NCBI RefSeq assembly: GCF_009177065.1
Contig: NZ_WEZF01000022.1
Coordinates: forward strand, 51,020 to 115,019
From: Tautonia marina
GTDB taxonomy: Bacteria > Planctomycetota > Planctomycetia > Isosphaerales > Isosphaeraceae
DNA: 64,000 bases
Reading direction: 5' to 3'
This document shows positions 9,406 through 17,873 of the stretch, one piece after another. Numbering within the stretch: position 1 is the stretch's first letter; each line of letters begins with the position of its first letter. A program made the translations under genes and the position numbers. The notes under the pieces are model-generated. The model worked only from the letters and a program-made list of their open reading frames with translations. It was not told the origin of the DNA and made no database searches.

Positions 9406-11835
9406 TCACCATCCGGCCTCCTCGATCGGCCATCGCAACACAGCCCGATCCACCGCAAGACGCTCAACGGCCTCCCGAGACAGGGGGGCCGGGTGAAGTT
9501 GTCCCTCGGTCCAGAGCGCTCGGGTGACCTTCGAAGAATTCTCCGCATTCCCGAGGGGCAGCAACGACTCCGACGCATCCGGATCATCCAGACGAACGAA
9601 CTGAACGTACGCCCGCTGCACGTCCGACCGAATCGTCCCTCCATCGGGACAGAGCAGGGGGGGGATCGTCTCGTCCTGGTCGGGAGCGATGGGCGGAAGC
9701 GGATCGAGCCCTCGGTGACTCGGAATCGGCCTCGCCATCAATGCACTCCGCAACCCCTCCGTCCAGGCCGTCGGATCGTCACCATAGCGCGCCGTTGCCG
9801 ATTCCCAGGCGGTGACCAGCGCGTTCTCAACGAACGCCCGCTCCTCCGCTCGCAGAGGAGCCTCCGGATCGGCCTCGATCCGCGCGATCGCCTCGCGAAG
9901 CCATCGCGACAGACCCGACTCGCCCCCGCCGTACTCGCCGGCGAGTGGAGTCGCCATGATCCGGAAGAAGGTTGATAGCTCCAGCGCCACCGGCGTCCCA
10001 GGGTCGTCCCACACCGACCGCGCCCCTCGATCGAGCCAAGGCTCTAGCAGGTCGAGCGCCCGAACGGCCTCGGGAGCCAGGTCTTCACCGACTCGATCCC
10101 GCAAGTGAAGCCCCAGCCTCACCAGCGATCGTCGGGCCGGATTGACCGGATCGTCGGCAATCGCCCGCACCTGCTCGGGGGTGAACGGCCCGTCCCGCGA
10201 CACAAGTTCCCGAAGCCGCCACGATCGGATCGTATCACCGAGCGATCCGGTCGAAATGCCGAGCGAAATCGGATACACGCTGTCGATCGGTCGGTGATTC
10301 GCGCTGAAGACGACGGCTGCGGCCGGGGCGATCACATGCGGGGCCAGGTCATGCGGCACGAAGCCCCGCCACTCGGTTCGAGCCGTCGAGCCGTCCAGGG
10401 CCCATGAGCCTCCCCGTTCTGCCTCGGGCGATCGCACAGGAAAGGCGCCGATCGTCCGGAAGCCGAGGGTGCCGTCTCGATCCCCGAACACGATGTTCGC
10501 CGAAGGAAAGCGCCAGTTCTTCAGAGAGTCATCAAACGCCGACGCGTCGTCCGCCCGAATCATGGCGAAGGCCGCCTGAATCGTCTCGCGATCCGGGTCG
10601 CAAAGCGGGACTCGGCGCAGGGCAACCTCACCCTCGTCCGGGTTCGCAAACGCGAACGCCGTCACGACCGGGCCGAGGTGCGTCTCGCGGACGGTCATTG
10701 AGACCGAGTCCCCCCCCTTGACAGCGATCGTCTCCTCGCGGACCTCCATCGACCGCCAATGGCCATCGACCTCGTAGGCATCGGGATGGTTGGGATCGGT
10801 CTTGAGGCGGAACAGATCCGCCTGATCGGCCCCCAGCGCGGTCAAGCCCCAGGCCACCCGATCGCTGAAGCCGATCAGAAAGGCCGGGCTACCGGGAACG
10901 CCAATCCCCCTCGCGTTGAACGTTGCGCCAGCAATGTGACATTCATAGAACAGTGGAGGATTCGCCACCACCGTCTGCGGCATGCTGACGAGGACCGTCG
11001 ATCCGGTCGTCGATCGATCTCCCCCGACGGCCCAGACATGGCTGAAGCTTGGCCCCTCCGGCACACCGGGCAGAGTCTTGGCGTCCTCATCCGTCAGTTC
11101 ATACCCTTGATCTCGAAGAAACGTGCGGACCCGATCGAGCCAGGCCGAATCAATCTCCTCGGCTTGAATCACCGCGGCCGAGTCGTCGGGAGCAATCAAA
11201 GCCGGATCGAACCGCCCTCGATCGCGGTTGCGGTTCCGCCAGGCAATCAGGTCTCGCGTGCCGTCGGTGGCGAAGAACTGTCCGAGATGCCACCAGGCGA
11301 GCAGGCAGTCGGCGGGGGTCCAGGCATCGGGCCTCGTCCCGTAGCGTTCAAAGAGCGGATCGAGTTCGAGCCGGTTGGCCTGCTCCGACCAGGCCGCGTT
11401 GACCCCGGCACAATAGGCCTCCAGCAAGCCCCTCGTGTCCTCATCAAGTGCCGCCACGACCCGATCCGCCGCTCGTGTCCAGCCGAACGTCCGGTTCTTG
11501 CGGTCAAGGTCGAGCGTTGATTCGCGTCGGCCGTCAAGTGGCTGATCGCCGATCGTCTCCGCCAGACGGCCCTGCATGATCCGACGGGTCAGGTGCATCT
11601 GAAAGGCTCGATCGGTGGCCGTCGCCGCACCAAGCCCGAACATCGCCCCTTCGTCTGTCTCGGCGAAGACATGAGGCACGCCCCACGGATCGCGGAGCAC
11701 CTCCACCTGCTTCCCGACCGCCACCGACCCGCTCGGCCCCCCGAGGCCGACGATCAGGACGACCAGGCCCTCGATCCCCCGCATCCCCCATCGGCTCGAA
11801 CACTGCCGCGCGTCGTGTTGCGTGCGCCTTGCCAT
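9406..11835 (-). CDS. Penicillin acylase family (Ntn hydrolase) protein
   Basis: 809 residues; GAAGGG lies 9 bases before the ATG at 11835. Penicillin acylase-family enzymes are periplasmic amidases (penicillin, cephalosporin or acyl-homoserine-lactone substrates) made as one chain and cut to expose an N-terminal serine. Seen here: alpha-chain motifs VEVLRDPWGVPHVFAET and TATDRAFQMHLTRR, then FSHVWAVGGDRSTTGSTVL where the nucleophile is expected, and GIGVPGSPAFLIGFSDRVAW, typical of the beta chain. The catalytic Ser should be the one in FSHVW. It is preceded by Phe instead of the usual Gly, which may affect self-cleavage. An N-terminal hydrophobic segment (IEGLVVLIVGLGG) suggests export. Substrate unknown; a quorum-signal acylase role would be a guess. 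Confidence 0.85.
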   Translation of the reverse strand: MARRTQHDARQCSSRWGMRGIEGLVVLIVGLGGPSGSVAVGKQVEVLRDPWGVPHVFAETDEGAMFGLGAATATDRAFQMHLTRRIMQGRLAETIGDQPLDGRRESTLDLDRKNRTFGWTRAADRVVAALDEDTRGLLEAYCAGVNAAWSEQANRLELDPLFERYGTRPDAWTPADCLLAWWHLGQFFATDGTRDLIAWRNRNRDRGRFDPALIAPDDSAAVIQAEEIDSAWLDRVRTFLRDQGYELTDEDAKTLPGVPEGPSFSHVWAVGGDRSTTGSTVLVSMPQTVVANPPLFYECHIAGATFNARGIGVPGSPAFLIGFSDRVAWGLTALGADQADLFRLKTDPNHPDAYEVDGHWRSMEVREETIAVKGGDSVSMTVRETHLGPVVTAFAFANPDEGEVALRRVPLCDPDRETIQAAFAMIRADDASAFDDSLKNWRFPSANIVFGDRDGTLGFRTIGAFPVRSPEAERGGSWALDGSTARTEWRGFVPHDLAPHVIAPAAAVVFSANHRPIDSVYPISLGISTGSLGDTIRSWRLRELVSRDGPFTPEQVRAIADDPVNPARRSLVRLGLHLRDRVGEDLAPEAVRALDLLEPWLDRGARSVWDDPGTPVALELSTFFRIMATPLAGEYGGGESGLSRWLREAIARIEADPEAPLRAEERAFVENALVTAWESATARYGDDPTAWTEGLRSALMARPIPSHRGLDPLPPIAPDQDETIPPLLCPDGGTIRSDVQRAYVQFVRLDDPDASESLLPLGNAENSSKVTRALWTEGQLHPAPLSREAVERLAVDRAVLRWPIEEAGW

Positions 11836-11929
11836 GAGTGCGGCCCTTCAACACGGCAAAACCGATCGCGAGCGCAGGCCCGCAACCAAGCGTTGCCTTG
11901 CCCCTGGCTTCGGAAGTTCCAAGAAGACG

Positions 11930-12778
11930 TCAGACGCGCGCGGCCAGCTCCTGGTCGCTTCGCTTGCGGGCGAGGACGAAGACCGTGTGCCGATCGTTCC
12001 AGGGAGAGCCAAGCCAGGCAATCAGCTTCAAGAGCGGGAAGGTCAGGACCGTCATCGGCAGGATGGCCGAGCGGAAGACCTTGTGCTGGATCCGGGTCAC
12101 GATGGTCGTTCCCAGAGTGCCGAACCGCAAGTGATCGACCGGCTCTAGGCCGCAATCCTCCATCAGACGTTCCAGTTGCTCCAGGGTGTAGCCATTGCGC
12201 ACGTGCCAGCCATCCTCGGTACGAGTGACGCGCAGGTGGTCGGCATTGGCCTGGTAGTCGCGGTCGGGAGTCGTGATGTAGACCAGCCCGTCCTCGTTGA
12301 GCAGGGTTCGAATCTGCCGCATGGCGGCGCGATCGTCCCGAATATGCTCAATCACATCGAACAGCAAGACCTGATCGAACGATCCCTGCGCGTCCGGGTC
12401 GTTGGCCAGGTCGTCGAGCCGCTGCACGCGGAACTCCATCGACGCCCCCGCCTCACCCAGGAACGAGGCCATCTCCTCGCACGACTGGCGTTCCCAATCG
12501 TGAATCGTGATCCCCAGGCAGGTCGCCCCGCGTTTCACGGCTTCGTGGGCAAAGTAGGCATTGCCACACCCACAATCGAGCGTTCGTACCGGGGCCTCCG
12601 GGGTGCCTCGCTGAAGCATCGAGACCACCGCCGCCTTGTCCCGACTCACCCAGTTGATGCCGGGCCAGAGCCAGTATTTCAACGTCAGCCGCAACCGGGT
12701 CGCCAGGCTCATGGTGCTGCGGCTCGATTCAGAGGACGAGCCCAGAGCGTGGTGAGATGCGGTATCGATGCCGGTCAT
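11930..12778 (-). CDS. Class I SAM-dependent methyltransferase
   Basis: Start chosen at ATG 12778, because AAGGAG sits 8 bases upstream; a longer frame begins at 12826. 282 residues. The methyltransferase core is clear: motif I LDCGCGNAYFAHEA, an acidic post-I region, motif IV FDQVLLFDVIEHI and RTLLNEDGLVYITTP. The N-terminal LKYWLWPGINWVSRD and C-terminal hydrophobic stretch FRSAILPMTVLTFPLLKLIAW suggest membrane association. Substrate unknown; similar proteins in polysaccharide or lipid clusters modify sugars or isoprenoids, but no such cluster is next to it. It lies 94 bases upstream of the acylase gene on the same strand. Confidence 0.85.
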   Translation of the reverse strand: MTGIDTASHHALGSSSESSRSTMSLATRLRLTLKYWLWPGINWVSRDKAAVVSMLQRGTPEAPVRTLDCGCGNAYFAHEAVKRGATCLGITIHDWERQSCEEMASFLGEAGASMEFRVQRLDDLANDPDAQGSFDQVLLFDVIEHIRDDRAAMRQIRTLLNEDGLVYITTPDRDYQANADHLRVTRTEDGWHVRNGYTLEQLERLMEDCGLEPVDHLRFGTLGTTIVTRIQHKVFRSAILPMTVLTFPLLKLIAWLGSPWNDRHTVFVLARKRSDQELAARV

Positions 12779-13217
12779 GGTGTCGACTCCTTCAACATCG
12801 TCGGTCCGTCCGTGGCGCCGAGTCATCGTGATGAGGCGAAACCTATCAGATCATCTCAGACTCGACAAGGGAAACTGTACGCCCCCCCCCAGGCAATTCT
12901 CACCAGTCCTTCTCCCCTAGCTCATGGAGACCAATTCCGCGCCTTCAGACCCCCATTGCGATCTTCCCCGCGGCTTCGAAATATCCTTGTGATCCAAAAT
13001 CCCAGTTTCTTTGACTTGAAGGACGAGGGAAGCGAAATCCCCCCGCCGTTCACCCGACAAACTCGGCCCGACCGCTTCGACCTGAGCGCCGATCATCTTA
13101 TGGCCTGATTCGATCTTGACTTTGGTAATATCACGCTCTATAGATCAAATCAGCATGATCGGCGAATGTCCGCCGACCGCCATTCTCTTTCTCTCCCGGT
13201 GAGGCCCTGATCTAGCG
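12779..13217. other. Divergent intergenic region with promoter
   Basis: 439 bases between the methyltransferase (leftward) and the H1-like gene (rightward). The left end holds the methyltransferase ribosome binding site. The right part holds a good promoter (13116-13144). A C9 run sits at about 12883-12891. No gene is seen. Confidence 0.5.
13116..13144 (+). promoter_or_regulatory. Sigma-70-type promoter of the H1-like gene
   Basis: TTGACT (13116-13121) and TATAGA (13139-13144) are separated by exactly 17 bases, each matching the consensus at 5 of 6 and 4 of 6 positions. The start of transcription would be near 13151, giving a leader of about 67 bases before the ATG at 13218. The local AT content is clearly higher than the surrounding sequence. 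Confidence 0.6.
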
Positions 13218-13592
13218 ATGGCGACGACCAAGAAAGGTGTTCCCGCCAAGGCCACCAAGGCTCCGGCCAAGACGACCAAGGCGACCGCACGGACCAGCGC
13301 ATCGAAGAACACAACCGCCACCCCATCTGCGGCCGCTCCGAAAAGCTCTCCCGCGAAGCCGGCCGCCAAGAAGGCCGCTCCGGTCAAGCTGACCGACAAT
13401 CAGGTCAAGTTCCTCCAGACCATTCAGGCCGCGGGTGAAACCGGCTACGAACCCAAGAACAAGAACGAGCAGCGCAGCATCGACGCGCTCCTCACCCGCA
13501 AGCTCCTCAAGCGAGGTTCCAAGAACAAGGAAACCGGCAATTCTCGCTACCTCCTGACCAAGGCCGGCGCGGCGCACCTGCCGACCTCCTGA
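13218..13592 (+). CDS. Histone H1-like basic protein with C-terminal winged helix
   Basis: 124 residues in two parts. Residues 1-60 are almost only Lys, Ala, Thr, Pro and Ser (VPAKATKAPAKTTKATART, AAKKAAP), like the disordered tails of bacterial H1/HU-extension proteins. Residues about 60-124 look like a small winged helix: NQVKFLQTIQAAGETGY, RSIDALLTRKLLKRG, then a wing NSRYLLTKAGAAHL. I infer nucleoid binding, with the tail wrapping DNA and the winged helix adding a fold. The gene has its own strong promoter and a large terminator hairpin, so it is a single-gene unit and probably well expressed. The partition into tail plus winged helix is seen; function is inferred. Confidence 0.75.
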   Translation: MATTKKGVPAKATKAPAKTTKATARTSASKNTTATPSAAAPKSSPAKPAAKKAAPVKLTDNQVKFLQTIQAAGETGYEPKNKNEQRSIDALLTRKLLKRGSKNKETGNSRYLLTKAGAAHLPTS

Positions 13593-13629
13593 ATCGCCTC
13601 AGGTCAGTCTGCGCCGCGTCATGTTGAGA

Positions 13630-13695
13630 CGACCACCCACAATCGTCCCTCCCCCAGGGTGGGGGGCGGACGACTCGGGTGGTTGTTTCGTTTCG
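13630..13695. terminator. Bidirectional terminator hairpin
   Basis: Between convergent genes. The left arm (13630-13655: CGACCACCC, TCGTCC, TCCCCC blocks) pairs with the right arm (about 13660-13685: GGGGGG, GGACGA, GGGTGGTTG), with short internal loops. TTTCGTTTCG follows on the plus strand. It would end the H1-like transcript and shield the PAP2 gene. Confidence 0.65.
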
Positions 13696-13708
13696 CAATG
13701 GTGGCGGC

Positions 13709-14425
13709 TCAAACATCAATCGTCGGTTCGACCATTCCGCGCCGTTGCAGCCACTGGGCGGCCAGCGAGCAAAGCGTTGCCCAGATCAAGCCGAGCGTCC
13801 AGCCCGCCAGCACATCGGTCGGGTAGTGGACCCCCAGGTAGACCCGGCTCACGCCGACCAGCATCGTGATGAGCAACGCCACGCCAATGATAAACACCTT
13901 CAACCGCCGCCGGCTCACCATCTGCGTCATCACGGCCCCGATCGTCAGATAGGTCACGGCTGCCAGAAGCGAATGCCCACTGGGAAAGCTCGCCGAAGCC
14001 GCGTGCATCAGATGCGGCACGACCTCCGGCCGAGGCCGATCGTAATACGCCTTCAATCCGCTACTGATCAACTGCCCACCCACGGTTGCCACCAGCACCA
14101 GAACCGCCGCGTGCCCCTTCTGGTCCATCACCAGGAACGCCACGGCCGAGACCGTCACCAGGGTAATCACCGCCACCCCGCCCAGCGCCGTCAGGTCTCG
14201 GATCAGTTCCTCGATCTCCGGCCCTCCGATCGCATCTGCCGGATCGTCCGCAGTCCGAAACATCCGCACAACGGCCTGGTCAAACCGGTCCGATTCTCCC
14301 TCGACCACCTCATCAGCCAGAGAGAGAAACAACCAGCCTCCCCCCACCACCACCAGAATTGACAGGAAGACCAATCGGTCGATCCCCTCTCCCAACTGCC
14401 AGGCTCGACGGATCAGTTCTCGCAC
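13709..14425 (-). CDS. PAP2-family membrane phosphatase
   Basis: 238 residues, with about six hydrophobic segments. The three phosphatase motifs are in order: KAYYDRPRP (KxxxxxxRP-type), SFPSGHSLLA (PSGH) and SRVYLGVHYPTDVLAG (SRxxxxxHxxxD). These form the active site of lipid-phosphate phosphatases such as undecaprenyl-pyrophosphate or phosphatidate phosphatase; the exact lipid cannot be told from sequence. The spacing between first and second motifs is normal. It is convergent with the H1-like gene and divergent from TspO. Confidence 0.9.
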   Translation of the reverse strand: MRELIRRAWQLGEGIDRLVFLSILVVVGGGWLFLSLADEVVEGESDRFDQAVVRMFRTADDPADAIGGPEIEELIRDLTALGGVAVITLVTVSAVAFLVMDQKGHAAVLVLVATVGGQLISSGLKAYYDRPRPEVVPHLMHAASASFPSGHSLLAAVTYLTIGAVMTQMVSRRRLKVFIIGVALLITMLVGVSRVYLGVHYPTDVLAGWTLGLIWATLCSLAAQWLQRRGMVEPTIDV

Positions 14426-14621
14426 GGATTCCCGCTCCTCACTGGTTTATCGCTCATTCCAGATCACCGTCGCCGTGACCCAGAATTGACTGAAGCTCGG
14501 TGTCCCGATTCTCTCCTGGCAACTTCTGCGCCGAGACGCTCGGCGGTTGACGAGTCGGCGCTCCGCTCCCCACGATGGAACGACGAGGCCCCCTCTCGAC
14601 CGCACGATTGCTGAGCCGATC

Positions 14622-15143
14622 ATGAACACCCCTGACGCTCCCGTCCAGCCACCACGATCCGATTCCACGCTCCGGGCCGTTCTCAGTCTGACCGGATTCT
14701 TGGTCGTCTGCTTCGCGGCCGCGGGGCTCGGCGGGGCATTCACCAGTCAAGGACTCGGCCCCTGGTACGACTCCCTGAACAAACCCCGCTGGACCCCTCC
14801 CGCGTTCCTCTTCGGCCCCGTCTGGACCGCGCTTTACGCAGGCATGGCGGTTGCCGCCTGGCTCGTTTGGCGACGGGTCGGATGGTCCGGTGGTCGCGTC
14901 GCGCTGGGACTGTTCGCGGTCCAACTGGCACTCAACGTCGCCTGGTCGGGCCTGTTCTTCGGCATGCGACGCCCCGATCTGGCCGCCATCGAGATCGTCA
15001 TCCTCTGGGTGGCCATCCTTGCCACCCTGATCGTCTTCCTCCGCATCAGTCGACCGGCGGGGGTGTTGATGCTCCCGTACCTGCTCTGGGTCACCTTTGC
15101 CTCGGCCCTGAACCTGGCGATCTGGCAACTGAACACGTCGTGA
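14622..15143 (+). CDS. tspO: TspO/MBR family membrane protein
   Basis: The start at ATG 14622 (MNTPDAPVQ) is preferred over the upstream in-frame ATG at 14547, since the region before it lacks coding character. 173 residues with five membrane segments. The TspO signature is clear: LNKPRWTPPAFLFGPVW, then ALYAGMAVAAWLVW, LALNVAWSGLFFGMRRPDLA and SALNLAIWQLN. TspO proteins bind tetrapyrroles and other ligands and act in stress and porphyrin regulation. Nothing nearby shows what it binds. It may be cotranscribed with the cupredoxin gene 43 bases downstream. Confidence 0.9.
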   Translation: MNTPDAPVQPPRSDSTLRAVLSLTGFLVVCFAAAGLGGAFTSQGLGPWYDSLNKPRWTPPAFLFGPVWTALYAGMAVAAWLVWRRVGWSGGRVALGLFAVQLALNVAWSGLFFGMRRPDLAAIEIVILWVAILATLIVFLRISRPAGVLMLPYLLWVTFASALNLAIWQLNTS

Positions 15144-15186
15144 CCCCGACCGCCCCGACCGCCGCCTCACCGTTTGGGAATCGCTC

Positions 15187-15936
15187 ATGATGACTCCAGC
15201 CGTGCTTGCCCTGTGCCTCACCTTCGGACTCGGCCTCGACGACGAGCCGAATCCACCGTCCTCCCCCCCGACGAGCAGCGGGATCATCTCCGGTCGCGTC
15301 ACCTACACCGGCCCCTTGCCCCCCGCGGTCCTCAACCCCGAGGCCGCCACGCGACGCTCGCCGGTCGAGGTCGATCCCGAGACGAAGGGCTTATTCGAGG
15401 CCGCCGTCTGGATCGAAGGCGCCTCGATCGACGACCGACCCTGCCCCCTCGATCCCGACGAACCCGCCGAGGCCGAGCCGCTCTTCGTCGATCAGGTCAA
15501 CTTCGAGTTCCTTCCTCATGTCCTCACGGTCGAGGCCGGCCGTCCAGTCGTCTTCCTCAACAACGACGTGGCGAATCACGGCGTCACCGCGTCGGGCTCG
15601 ACCGTCGCAAACCGCTTCAACGTCACCACGCCTCCCGGCGGTCAATACGTCCATCGCTTCCAATCAGCCCGGCAGCCGGTGCCGATCGGGTGCCCGGTCC
15701 ACGTGGCCATGTCGGCCTGGGTCTTCGTCTTCGACCACCCGTTTCACACCGTGACCGACGACCAAGGGAAGTTCCGCCTCGCCCATCTTCCCCCCGGACG
15801 TCACACCCTGTTCGTCCATCACCCCGACGGCGGCTTCCGCAAGCGCATCGAGGTCGAGGTTCGCGACGGCGAGACGACCGAGCTGACGATTCCCTTCGTG
15901 GCCGAGGACCTTCGCCCCCCCTCGCGCCGACCGTGA
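15187..15936 (+). CDS. Exported cupredoxin-like protein with carboxypeptidase-regulatory-like domain
   Basis: 249 residues with a short signal-like N-terminus (TPAVLALCLTFGLGLDD). The centre is a cupredoxin-type domain: VVFLNNDVANHGV gives the first His, and GCPVHVAMSAWVFVFDHP gives Cys, His and Met in C-x2-H-x2-M spacing. This resembles the methylamine-utilisation-type cupredoxin family, where the segment reads CxxHxxM-x-AxV. The C-terminal DDQGKFRLAHLPPGRHTLF is a carboxypeptidase-regulatory-like (prealbumin-like) beta-sandwich. It probably binds one type 1 copper and transfers electrons in the periplasm; the partner is not identified. 43 bases after tspO. Confidence 0.8.
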   Translation: MMTPAVLALCLTFGLGLDDEPNPPSSPPTSSGIISGRVTYTGPLPPAVLNPEAATRRSPVEVDPETKGLFEAAVWIEGASIDDRPCPLDPDEPAEAEPLFVDQVNFEFLPHVLTVEAGRPVVFLNNDVANHGVTASGSTVANRFNVTTPPGGQYVHRFQSARQPVPIGCPVHVAMSAWVFVFDHPFHTVTDDQGKFRLAHLPPGRHTLFVHHPDGGFRKRIEVEVRDGETTELTIPFVAEDLRPPSRRP

Positions 15937-16075
15937 TCGGGCACGATTGAACCGCCCCCCGCAAGCTCCTCCCGCCCGACCAATCACCCTCGACACAATC
16001 CTTGATCCGTCGTATCGTCCCCCGGCGAGGCTCGGATCGATGCCCGAGACGTGATGCTCACGGAGGAGGATGTCC

Positions 16076-16969
16076 ATGACGAGGATCGCTCGATCCCTCA
16101 CCGCGCTTGCCCTGACCACGATGGCTCTGGTCGCCCCGCTCGTCCCCTCGGTCAGAGCCCTCGACGAACCCGTCGTCGAATCCCCTCGACCCGTCGAGCC
16201 GACCCCCATCGACATCGCGCAGCCAGGCCCCGGAAACACCCTGGCCGACCAGATCCGGGCCTTCCGCGCCTCGAAATTTCGAGAAATCGACCAGGCAGTT
16301 TTCGAACTCCGCGAGCTGATCGCCGAACGCTCGCAGCAACTCGCCCGGCTTGAAACCGACCTCCGCGAGGCCCAGCAGGAACTCCAAGCGCTCGAACGTC
16401 TCGCGGCCCTCCGATCACTCGATGCGTCCGAATCGTTCGCTCCCGATGCGGTGATCGATCCGGTTTCGGCTCCGCTTCCCGAACCGGCTCCGGTGGTTCC
16501 TTCCGATGCCATCCCTTTGCCGGGCACCTTCGATGTCGTGGTGCCAACCTCAGCCTCAGCCGACGAGCCGGGCTGGCAAGGGGTTGTCCGGATCGTGAGT
16601 GCCAACGGCGGGCGGCTCGATCTGCTTCATGAAAGTGCCGATGGCTCCGGCATGGTCCAGGCCGGTGCCTTGCAGGCCGACGTGATTGAGATCCGAGTTC
16701 GATCGGAACAGGAGGCCCGCATCATCGCCCAGGCGCTCAAGGCCGACAATAACACGGTCGTCTCCTGGCCCAATCTCCGCATCCTTGCCGATCCCATCAC
16801 CGTCCCCGAGCCGATCGAGCAGCTCGAATCCACGATTCAGCGGCTGGCCGACGCCGTCGATCGGCTCGAATCGCGCGCGACCCCGTCACCGGAGCGAACG
16901 GCCCCCGCGCCGGTCATCGTCGTCAAGCCTCCCGACGAGATCCCTCCCGCCCCGTCGATCCCCGATTGA
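16076..16969 (+). CDS. Exported coiled-coil protein, unknown function
   Basis: Two in-frame ATGs exist at 16070 and 16076; the second leaves 6-8 bases after GGAGGAGG and gives a compact signal peptide (TRIARSLTALALTTMALV). 297 residues. A coiled coil is predicted by eye at about residues 60-120 (REIDQAVFELRELIAERSQQ, LETDLREAQQELQALERL), and a second short one near the C-terminus (IEQLESTIQRLADAVDRLES). Between them is a folded segment and Pro-rich linkers. I do not recognise a family. It is likely periplasmic. It converges on the RuvC-fold gene with only 29 bases between. Confidence 0.6.
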   Translation: MTRIARSLTALALTTMALVAPLVPSVRALDEPVVESPRPVEPTPIDIAQPGPGNTLADQIRAFRASKFREIDQAVFELRELIAERSQQLARLETDLREAQQELQALERLAALRSLDASESFAPDAVIDPVSAPLPEPAPVVPSDAIPLPGTFDVVVPTSASADEPGWQGVVRIVSANGGRLDLLHESADGSGMVQAGALQADVIEIRVRSEQEARIIAQALKADNNTVVSWPNLRILADPITVPEPIEQLESTIQRLADAVDRLESRATPSPERTAPAPVIVVKPPDEIPPAPSIPD

Positions 16970-16998
16970 CGACGCCGGCCAATCCCCGTCATCCCCCT

Positions 16999-17454
16999 TC
17001 ACCCCAACACCTCGTCCGGTGGCCCATCGAGCCAGCCGGCCTCGATCACGCCCCAGAGGCCGATCAAGATCGCCTCGGCCGCGTCGTGCCGCAGCGAGGT
17101 CGGCCGCGCCGCCCCCGACCACTCAATCACCCGCCGGGCGATCGCGTCGGCCTCCCGCTTCGGACGATGCCGATCGCCAAAGGCGTCGAGCGTCTCTCGC
17201 CAGACCTCGGCCCCGATCACCCGCACGATGATCCCCCGACGCTCTGCCTCACGTCTCCAAACCTCGGCGATCGGGCCCCCGCCTTCCAGCACCACCCGAT
17301 CGAGTGCGCCGATCGAGCCGAACAGCCCGTACACCCCTCGCTTGAGCGTCGATCGGTTAGCGAAGTGCTGCGACCGATACCAGATGAGCCGCCCCTCCCG
17401 ACCAAACAGAGCCAGGCCGGTTCGCAAACCGGTATCGACGGCCAGCAACGCCAT
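16999..17454 (-). CDS. RuvC/RNase H-fold protein
   Basis: Start chosen at ATG 17454 (MALLAVDTGLRTGLAL); the frame opens earlier but those residues overlap the cupin gene out of phase. 151 residues. The pattern matches RuvC-like nucleases of RNase H fold: Asp in strand 1 (AVDTGLRTGLA), Glu in VVLEGGG after about 55 residues, and a C-terminal SLRHDAAEAILIG carrying the last acidic residues. True RuvC is about 160-180 residues and has the same arrangement. It is probably a nuclease or a fold relative; the usual ruvA and ruvB are not nearby. It starts 7 bases after the cupin stop, so they are coupled. Confidence 0.7.
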   Translation of the reverse strand: MALLAVDTGLRTGLALFGREGRLIWYRSQHFANRSTLKRGVYGLFGSIGALDRVVLEGGGPIAEVWRREAERRGIIVRVIGAEVWRETLDAFGDRHRPKREADAIARRVIEWSGAARPTSLRHDAAEAILIGLWGVIEAGWLDGPPDEVLG

Positions 17455-17461
17455 CGGCTCG

Positions 17462-17827
17462 TTACTCCGGGTCGCGGTGGACCGTTTCGGGCGAAAAGGC
17501 GGGCAAACAGACGGCGATGTATTCCGCTCCCTCCTCGCCCGGCGTGCTGTAGCGAATCCACTCTCCCTTGCGCGTGTAAACCGCCTGCCCGGCATGCACG
17601 TCGAGCGTCCCGTCGTGATGATCGACCCGGATCATCCCGCGCAGCACGATCGTATACTCGTCGAACTCCGGTACCTGGCCCGGCTCGACCCATCCGCTCG
17701 GGCTTCTCATGTGCGCGATGCTCACCCCGTCGGTCCCGCTGTTGACGCGACCGACGTATTCATCAATGAGCTTTGGCTGATTTCCGGCGGCTTCGACGCG
17801 CGTTGGCGCGGGAATGTGCATTGGCAT
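17462..17827 (-). CDS. Small cupin-domain protein
   Basis: 121 residues making one cupin barrel. The motifs are weak: PEFDEYTIVLRGMIRV with an acidic pair instead of the full HxH, then a DVHAGQAVYTRKGEWIRYST segment and a closing EYIAVCLPAF. The reduced histidine content suggests a metal site that differs from classic cupins, or none. Function unknown. It is first in a two-gene unit with the RuvC-fold gene (7-bp gap), and 46 bases behind the NPYEAP membrane protein on the same strand, so a three-gene transcript is possible. Confidence 0.75.
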   Translation of the reverse strand: MPMHIPAPTRVEAAGNQPKLIDEYVGRVNSGTDGVSIAHMRSPSGWVEPGQVPEFDEYTIVLRGMIRVDHHDGTLDVHAGQAVYTRKGEWIRYSTPGEEGAEYIAVCLPAFSPETVHRDPE

Positions 17828-17873
17828 GATGGAATATCACTCACTCCGCCGAGGGGGATCGCCGGCTTCGCCT

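Noticed and set aside
7349..9433. 694-residue open frame, minus strand, covering the PHP gene
   Set aside because: It is antisense to a complete secreted PHP protein with clear metal motifs; the long frame comes from GC bias. No domain is seen in it.
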